From positions 48,510 through 112,509 of the forward strand of contig JADLGO010000017.1 of the NCBI GenBank assembly GCA_020849275.1: DNA of 64,000 bases. Reading direction: 5' to 3'. The DNA is from Chthonomonadales bacterium (GTDB lineage Bacteria; Armatimonadota; Chthonomonadetes; Chthonomonadales; CAJBBX01). This document shows, in pieces, positions 59,362 through 64,000 of the stretch (its first letter is position 1; the number at the start of each line of letters is the position of its first letter). Below the pieces are notes generated by a model that ran no database searches, was not told where the DNA came from, and saw only the letters and a program-made list of their open reading frames with translations. A program made the translations under genes and the position numbers.

Positions 59362-61518
59362 GTGCTGTTCGCAACTGCGGCGGCCGCGATGGCCGCGCTC
59401 ATGATCGGAGGAGGAAGCATGGAGGCCACACGCCCCGCGCTGAGCGTGGAGGTGCGCCGCACAACGTCCGGGCCGGCGCTGTTCGTCGACGGGCATCGCC
59501 GCTCGCCCACGATGCTGTTCGTGCACCTGAGCTATGCCACGGCGCCGCGCAACACCGCGCTCCAGATCGGCGAGATTCGCTCCGCCGCCCGGCGCGGCGT
59601 CGACATCGTCTCCTTCTCCGTCGACACCCCCTGGCCACGCCCTGGCGAGGAGCCGGACTGGCGGCCCGGCGTCGACCGCTGGGTGGACATGGTGCTGGAG
59701 GCCAACCCGCGAGCCCTTCTGCTCCCGCGCATCGGCGTCTCCTGGCCCCCGGAGTGGTGGGCGCGCGAGCACCCCGAGGCCCTCATGGTCTACGACGACG
59801 GCGAGCGCCAGACACCGAGCGTGCACTCGCGGGTGTGGCGCCGCGACGCCGCGAAGCATGTGCGCGCCCTGGTCGCCCATCTGGAGTCGAAGTACGGCGC
59901 GCACATGCTGGGCTACCATCCGTGCGGACAGAACACGGGCGAGTGGTTCTATGACCGCCTGTGGGACGGCCGCCTCTCCGGCCTGGAGACCTGCGCCACC
60001 GAGGCGTTCCGCGACTACCTTCGGGGCGCCTATCGCGACGACGACGCGCTGCGCGCGGCGTGGCGCGACCCGGCCGTGACGCTGGCCTCCGCCGAGCCAC
60101 CTCCCATCGCCGAGCGAACGGCGCGGCCGGGTCCGCTCTTTCGCGACCCGCCCGCCGAGCGCCGCGCCATCGACTGGCTCCGCTTCCGAAGCGTGGAGAT
60201 GGCCGACGCCGTCGAGGCGATGTGCCGGGCCGTGAAGGATGCCGCCCCGCGCAAGCTCGCCGTGGCCTTCTATGGCTACCACTTCGAGGTCGCCCCGGTG
60301 CCCCACGGGCTCGCGTCGAGTGGTCACCTCGCCCTTGCGCGCCTGCTCGATAGCCCCAGCATCGACGTCTTCTCCTCCCCCGTAAGCTACCTGGACCGCG
60401 CCGCAGGCGGCGGCGGCTACTTCATGGCGCCCGTCGACTCGGTGCAGCTCCACGGCAAGCTCTGGCTGGTGGAGGACGACACGCGTACCCACCTGGCCGC
60501 TCCCGACGCCGGCTTCGGGCGCGTGGCGACCCCCCGGGAGACCGCCGGCGTGCTCGCGCGCAACTTCGCGCACCTGCTCACACGCGGCGCCGCCGTGTGG
60601 TGGATGGACCTCCTGGGCGAGGGCTGGTATGCCGACGAGACGATCTGGGAGCAACTCGGCGCGCTGCAGGAGGAGTACCGGCGCGCGATGCCGGGCTTTC
60701 GCGCGTACCGACCCGACGTGGCCGTCGTCGTCGACGAGGACGGACCGATGGTTCTGAGGCCCTCCCGCGACCTCACGCGGTCCGTGCTCTACTACTTTCG
60801 CCAGGAGTGGCGCCGCCTGGGCGCGCCGGCGGGGATCTACCTGATGAGCGACCTGACGGCGCGGCGCGTGCCGCCGGCCCGGCTCTACCTGGTGCTGGAC
60901 GCCTTCGCGATGTCGGAGGCGCAGGCGGAGGCCGTGCGGCGCGAGGCCCGGCGGCGCGGCGCAACGGTAGTCTGGATGGTGGCGCCTGGCTACGCCGCCG
61001 ATGAGGGCCTGAGCCTGGAGCGCACGGCGCGGATCGTCGGGATGGGTTTGCGGCAGGTGGAGCCCGGGCCGGGCCACACGGCGGAGGGCCCCAACGACGA
61101 GACGCGTCTGGAGCCGCGTTTCGCCGTGGACGACGCGGCCGCGGAGCCGCTCGCCCGCTACGCCGACGGCGCTGGAGTGGCGGCCGCGGCGCGCGAGCAG
61201 GACGGATGGGTGAGCGTCTTCAGCGGCGCGCCGCGCCTTTCGACCGGCCTCCTGCGCGCGCTGGCGCGCAGGGCGGGCGCGCACATCTACGCGGACAGCG
61301 ACGACGTGGTGATGGCCGGCAACGGGTTCGTGGCCATCCATGCCTCCTCGACGGGCGAGAAGTCGCTGACGCTGCCCGAAGCGCGCCCCCTGCGCGACTG
61401 CGCGACCGGCGAGGTCCTGCCCTCGGCGCGGCGGCACGCCTTCGCGATGGAGCGCGGCAACACGCGCCTCTTCCGCGTGCTCGACGCCGCGGCGGCGGAC
61501 GGAGGAGAGAAGCGTTGA
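59362..61518 (+). CDS. Secreted GH42-like glycosidase
   Basis: GTG 59362 has GGGGAG nine bases upstream; TTG 59326 is also open. The start has a hydrophobic stretch (ATAAAAMAALMIGGGSM) that could be a signal. The 718-residue product has a TIM barrel with CGQNTGEWFYDRLWDG (candidate acid/base Glu) and QLHGKLWLVEDDTRTHLA (candidate nucleophile Glu), spaced as in GH42/GH-A enzymes, then a Rossmann-like trimerisation domain (RLYLVLDAFAMSEAQAEAVRREARRRG) and a terminal beta domain. It lacks the Cys zinc site of the enzyme at 50958. First gene of a set with the sialidase-like and TIGR03790 genes. Confidence 0.78.
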   Translation: MLFATAAAAMAALMIGGGSMEATRPALSVEVRRTTSGPALFVDGHRRSPTMLFVHLSYATAPRNTALQIGEIRSAARRGVDIVSFSVDTPWPRPGEEPDWRPGVDRWVDMVLEANPRALLLPRIGVSWPPEWWAREHPEALMVYDDGERQTPSVHSRVWRRDAAKHVRALVAHLESKYGAHMLGYHPCGQNTGEWFYDRLWDGRLSGLETCATEAFRDYLRGAYRDDDALRAAWRDPAVTLASAEPPPIAERTARPGPLFRDPPAERRAIDWLRFRSVEMADAVEAMCRAVKDAAPRKLAVAFYGYHFEVAPVPHGLASSGHLALARLLDSPSIDVFSSPVSYLDRAAGGGGYFMAPVDSVQLHGKLWLVEDDTRTHLAAPDAGFGRVATPRETAGVLARNFAHLLTRGAAVWWMDLLGEGWYADETIWEQLGALQEEYRRAMPGFRAYRPDVAVVVDEDGPMVLRPSRDLTRSVLYYFRQEWRRLGAPAGIYLMSDLTARRVPPARLYLVLDAFAMSEAQAEAVRREARRRGATVVWMVAPGYAADEGLSLERTARIVGMGLRQVEPGPGHTAEGPNDETRLEPRFAVDDAAAEPLARYADGAGVAAAAREQDGWVSVFSGAPRLSTGLLRALARRAGAHIYADSDDVVMAGNGFVAIHASSTGEKSLTLPEARPLRDCATGEVLPSARRHAFAMERGNTRLFRVLDAAAADGGEKR

Positions 61519-62684
61519 CGAGTCGAGCGCGCGCGCTGGCGGCAGCGGTGCTGGCGTGCGCTGCGGTCCGCGGAGTGGAGGGAATCCCGATGGCGAGCGC
61601 GCAGGCCCGTGACGAGCCACCACGGCTCGAAAAGGCGGAGCGGGTCGTCGCCGTGCGCGGCGGCGGCTACTTTCCGGTGCTGATCCGGCTGCGCGACGGC
61701 CGGCTGGCCGCCGTGGTGCGCGGCGGCGCGCCGCACCTGGGCATCGGCGGGAGGCTGGACTGGATCGAGTCGCGCGACGGCGGGCGCACCTGGTCGGCCC
61801 CGCGCCCCATCGTGGATAGCCCCGTGGACGACCGCAACCCCGCGCTCGGCGAGATGCCGGACGGGAGCATCGCGCTCGCGTATGCGGAGTGCAGCTCCTA
61901 CGACGCCTCGGGAAAGTGGTCGCCGTCGCCGGGCGGGTTCCGCCTGTTCCACACGCGATCGGAGGATGGCGGGCGCACCTGGTCGCCCAAGGCGCCGCTG
62001 GACGCCGGGCCGATCGGTGAGGATGGGTCGCCGTACGGCCGGATCGTGACGCTGAAGGACGGCACCGCCCTCCTCTCGGTCTACGGCCAGCGCGACCCCG
62101 CCTACGTCGGGCCGGTGCGGCTGCCCGAGGGCGCCGGACCGGGCCTGGTGGGCCTGCTGCGCTCCCGCGACAGCGGGCGCACGTGGGGCGACTTCTCGCT
62201 CGTCTCCGCCTCCGGCCACAACGAGACGACCCTGCTCCCGATGCCGGACGGCGCGCTGCTGGCCGCTCTGCGCACCGAGTCCGGCCAGGTCGACCGATCG
62301 TGCTCCGACGACGGGGGTCGCACCTGGAGCGCGCCCCGGCGCGTCACCGGCGGCCCGGACGGCACGCTCGCGCAGCATCCTGCCGACCTGATCCCCCTAC
62401 GCGGTGGTGACGCGCTCATGGTCTACGGGAGCCGGGTGCCGCCCTACGGCGCGCACGCCCTCCTCGTGCGCGACGGCGGCGCCACCTGGGACTACGACCA
62501 CCGCGTCGCGCTCGGGTGGACCTGCTCGAACACGGACTGCGGCTATCCGAGCGCCGTGCAGCTCGACGACGGCACCATCGTCTGCCTCTACTACGCGGTC
62601 GGCACGAGCGATCTGCTCGCGACGCAGCAAGCGATCGCCGTGCGCTTCCAGCCGGCCGACCTCTCGGCCGCGATGGGGCGCTGA
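61515..62684 (+). CDS. Sialidase/BNR-repeat glycosidase-like protein
   Basis: The start is TTG at 61515, overlapping the previous stop (TTGA), with GGAGGAGA seven bases upstream. After a signal peptide (about 1-30, MASAQA) come five Asp-box motifs: SRDGGRTWSAP, SEDGGRTWSPK, SRDSGRTWGDF, SDDGGRTWSAP and VRDGGATWDYD, evenly spaced in a six-bladed propeller. The candidate Arg ligands and Tyr nucleophile cannot all be placed. Proteins of this type cleave terminal sialic acids or act as glycan-binding propellers. It lies with a GH42-like enzyme, so a glycan-degrading role is likely. Confidence 0.85.
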   Translation: MTSRARALAAAVLACAAVRGVEGIPMASAQARDEPPRLEKAERVVAVRGGGYFPVLIRLRDGRLAAVVRGGAPHLGIGGRLDWIESRDGGRTWSAPRPIVDSPVDDRNPALGEMPDGSIALAYAECSSYDASGKWSPSPGGFRLFHTRSEDGGRTWSPKAPLDAGPIGEDGSPYGRIVTLKDGTALLSVYGQRDPAYVGPVRLPEGAGPGLVGLLRSRDSGRTWGDFSLVSASGHNETTLLPMPDGALLAALRTESGQVDRSCSDDGGRTWSAPRRVTGGPDGTLAQHPADLIPLRGGDALMVYGSRVPPYGAHALLVRDGGATWDYDHRVALGWTCSNTDCGYPSAVQLDDGTIVCLYYAVGTSDLLATQQAIAVRFQPADLSAAMGR

Positions 62685-62687
62685 GCC

Positions 62688-63761
62688 GTGACGGTGCGCG
62701 CCTGGCGCGCGGTGGGCGTCGCCGCGCTGCTCGCCGCCGCGTGGGCGGCGGTCGTGGCGGCCTCCGCCCACGCCCCGCGACCCGCGCCGCGCGTCCTGAT
62801 CGTGTGCAACCGCAACAGCGCCGACTCGCTCGCCATCGCCCGCCACTACGCCGCCGCGCGCCGGATCCCCTCCGATCACCGCTACGCGCTCGACCTGCCC
62901 TCGGCGGAGCGCTGCTCGACCGAAGACTACCTGCGCCGCCTGCGCCAACCGCTCCTCGCCAGACTCCGGCGCACCGGCCTGGACGTGGACTACATCGTCG
63001 CCACGAAGGGCGTCCCGCTGCGCGTGGAGGGCGGCCGGTACGACGGGCTCTCCGTGGACGGCCTGATCGCGACGATGCGAATGGGCGAGCTACCGCCACG
63101 GTCCGTAAGCCCCTACTTCGGCAAGCGCCGGCACTTCGGGCGCCGGCGCTACGGCTTCTACCTGGTCACCCGACTGGACGGCTACACGCGGGCGGACTGC
63201 CTGCGCCTCGTGGACCGGTCGATGGCCGCGCGCCGGGCCAAAGGACCGTTCCTTCTGCACCTGGGCCCCGGCCACGAGAACGACGGCTACCGACTGGTGA
63301 ACGCGGCCATGCGTCGCGCGCACGCGCAGCTTGAGGCGCGGGGATTCGCGGCGGTCCTGAGCCCGGGTCCGGAGTTCGCCGGCTCCGAGCGGCCCCTGAT
63401 GGGCTACTTCTCCTGGGGCAGCAACGACGCGGGCTACAACCGGGAGGTCTATCGCAGCCTGCGCTTCGTGCCCGGCGCGCTCGCCGAGACCGCCGTCTCC
63501 ACGAGCGGGCGCACCTTCTCCAACCCCGACGACCCCGGCCAGTCGCTCATCGCTGACCTGGTCGCGCAGGGCGTCACCGGCTGCAAGGGCTACGTGACGG
63601 AGCCCTACGTCGCCTCGATCGCGCTGCCGGACATCCTCTTCGGCCGCTACACGCGAGGCTACAACCTGGCCGAGAGCTTCGCGATGGCCTCCCGCTACCT
63701 GCGCTGGAAGGACGTGGTGATCGGCGACCCGCTCTGCGCGCCCTACGCCCACGCGCGCTGA
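62688..63761 (+). CDS. TIGR03790 family secreted protein
   Basis: GTG 62688 follows the sialidase stop by three bases; 357 residues. A signal peptide (about 1-28) is followed by VLIVCNRNSADSLAIARHYAAARRIP, the family's start, then YIVATKGVPLRV and LMGYFSWGSNDAGYN near 230, and GCKGYVTEPYVAS near 300. TIGR03790 is a family of unknown role found in diverse diderms, often with secreted systems. YIVATKGVPLRV is its most constant segment. It is transcribed with the two glycan genes before it and perhaps the partial gene after it. Confidence 0.85.
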   Translation: MTVRAWRAVGVAALLAAAWAAVVAASAHAPRPAPRVLIVCNRNSADSLAIARHYAAARRIPSDHRYALDLPSAERCSTEDYLRRLRQPLLARLRRTGLDVDYIVATKGVPLRVEGGRYDGLSVDGLIATMRMGELPPRSVSPYFGKRRHFGRRRYGFYLVTRLDGYTRADCLRLVDRSMAARRAKGPFLLHLGPGHENDGYRLVNAAMRRAHAQLEARGFAAVLSPGPEFAGSERPLMGYFSWGSNDAGYNREVYRSLRFVPGALAETAVSTSGRTFSNPDDPGQSLIADLVAQGVTGCKGYVTEPYVASIALPDILFGRYTRGYNLAESFAMASRYLRWKDVVIGDPLCAPYAHAR

Positions 63762-63778
63762 GGCCCGCGCGGCGCCGG

Positions 63779-64000
63779 TTGCTCGCACCGCTGCGCGCGG
63801 CCCCCGACAGGGCGCGCGCCGAGCGCGTCCTCACGCTCGACGTGCGCCCCAACACGCCGATGCGCCTGCTGCACGTGGCCCGCTCGCTCCGTGACCAGGC
63901 CCTCGAGGCCGCCGCCGGAACGAAGGTCGCCGACCGCGAGCGCGCCATGCTCGCCATCCGCAAGCTCTTCGCCATGCCGGAGCCCCTCGTGCTGCCGGTG
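63779..64000 (+). CDS. Partial unknown gene running off the window end
   Basis: The frame is open to the last base. TTG 63779 is a possible start 18 bases after the TIGR03790 stop, without an SD; the true start may be elsewhere. The visible 74 residues hold TLDVRPNTPMRLLHVARSLRDQ and AMLAIRKLFAMPEPLVLP, a helical pattern unlike the Arg/Pro-rich shadow frames nearby. Family not recognised. Position suggests it belongs to the same operon. Confidence 0.45.
   Translation, partial: MLAPLRAAPDRARAERVLTLDVRPNTPMRLLHVARSLRDQALEAAAGTKVADRERAMLAIRKLFAMPEPLVLPV

Overview
The window is about 70% GC, with closely packed genes, many overlapping stop/start codons (ATGA, TGATG, GTGA, TTGA) and GTG or TTG starts backed by strong Shine-Dalgarno (SD) sequences. 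I see no tRNA, rRNA, CRISPR array, insertion sequence or phage gene. The content combines Gfo/Idh/MocA oxidoreductases, uroporphyrinogen-decarboxylase-like proteins, glycosidases (GH38, GH42, GH32-like, sialidase), a DUF4965 glutaminase-like protein, a TIGR03790 protein and a prepilin-type N-methylation protein. With outer-membrane barrel proteins this suggests a free-living diderm heterotroph; Armatimonadota (or a relative in the Planctomycetes style of gene content) is my best guess, from gene content only.

Layout. 1-7.4 kb: the end of an esterase, a secreted serine hydrolase, a MATE exporter, and a four-gene plus-strand operon (oxidoreductase, alkyltransferase-like DNA repair protein, two unknowns). 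7.5-12.6 kb: a cold-shock protein with a long leader, an outer-membrane protein with a repeat-encoded loop, a glycosyltransferase with a C-terminal extension, and a barrel protein plus lipoprotein pair. 12.7-15.7 kb: pentulose kinase and M28 peptidase. 15.7-27.5 kb: a nine-gene minus-strand operon that looks like an uncharacterised peptide-modification (RiPP-like) system. 27.6-34.6 kb: GH38 mannosidase, DUF4965 protein, then an oxidoreductase and URO-D-like pair. 34.6-38.2 kb: FKBP isomerase, a cysteine-rich unknown, an ACC-deaminase-like enzyme and a DEAD-box helicase. 38.4-43.2 kb: glycosidase-like proteins and a tandem YbjQ protein. 43.3-50.9 kb: an MFS transporter, UvrA and an acyl-CoA synthetase/GNAT fusion. 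51-64 kb: GH42, a YjhG-type dehydratase with a URO-D-like partner, a YncE/phosphoesterase fusion, and a second secreted glycan operon (GH42-like, sialidase, TIGR03790, partial unknown).

The most notable part is the operon at 15.7-27.5 kb. In order of transcription it encodes a stand-alone PqqD-type protein, a PqqD-radical SAM-SPASM protein, an HprK-like kinase, a C25 gingipain-type cysteine protease, an S8 serine protease with a large insertion between Asp and His, an 84-residue Gly-rich peptide with a YxxP motif, a pseudopilin-like protein, an S24/S26 signal-peptidase-like protein and a PF14907-type nucleotidyltransferase. A good extended -10 promoter lies before the first gene. I infer that the small peptide is bound through YxxP by the PqqD domains, modified by the radical SAM enzyme and possibly the kinase and nucleotidyltransferase, and cut by one of three proteases. 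None of this chemistry is proven by sequence alone.

Elsewhere the genes fit turnover of complex glycans and sugar acids: secreted or cytosolic glycosidases, sugar kinase, sugar-acid dehydratase, oxidoreductases and permeases. Several gene ends carry perfect GC-rich hairpins without a T-run, which may be this organism's usual terminator form.
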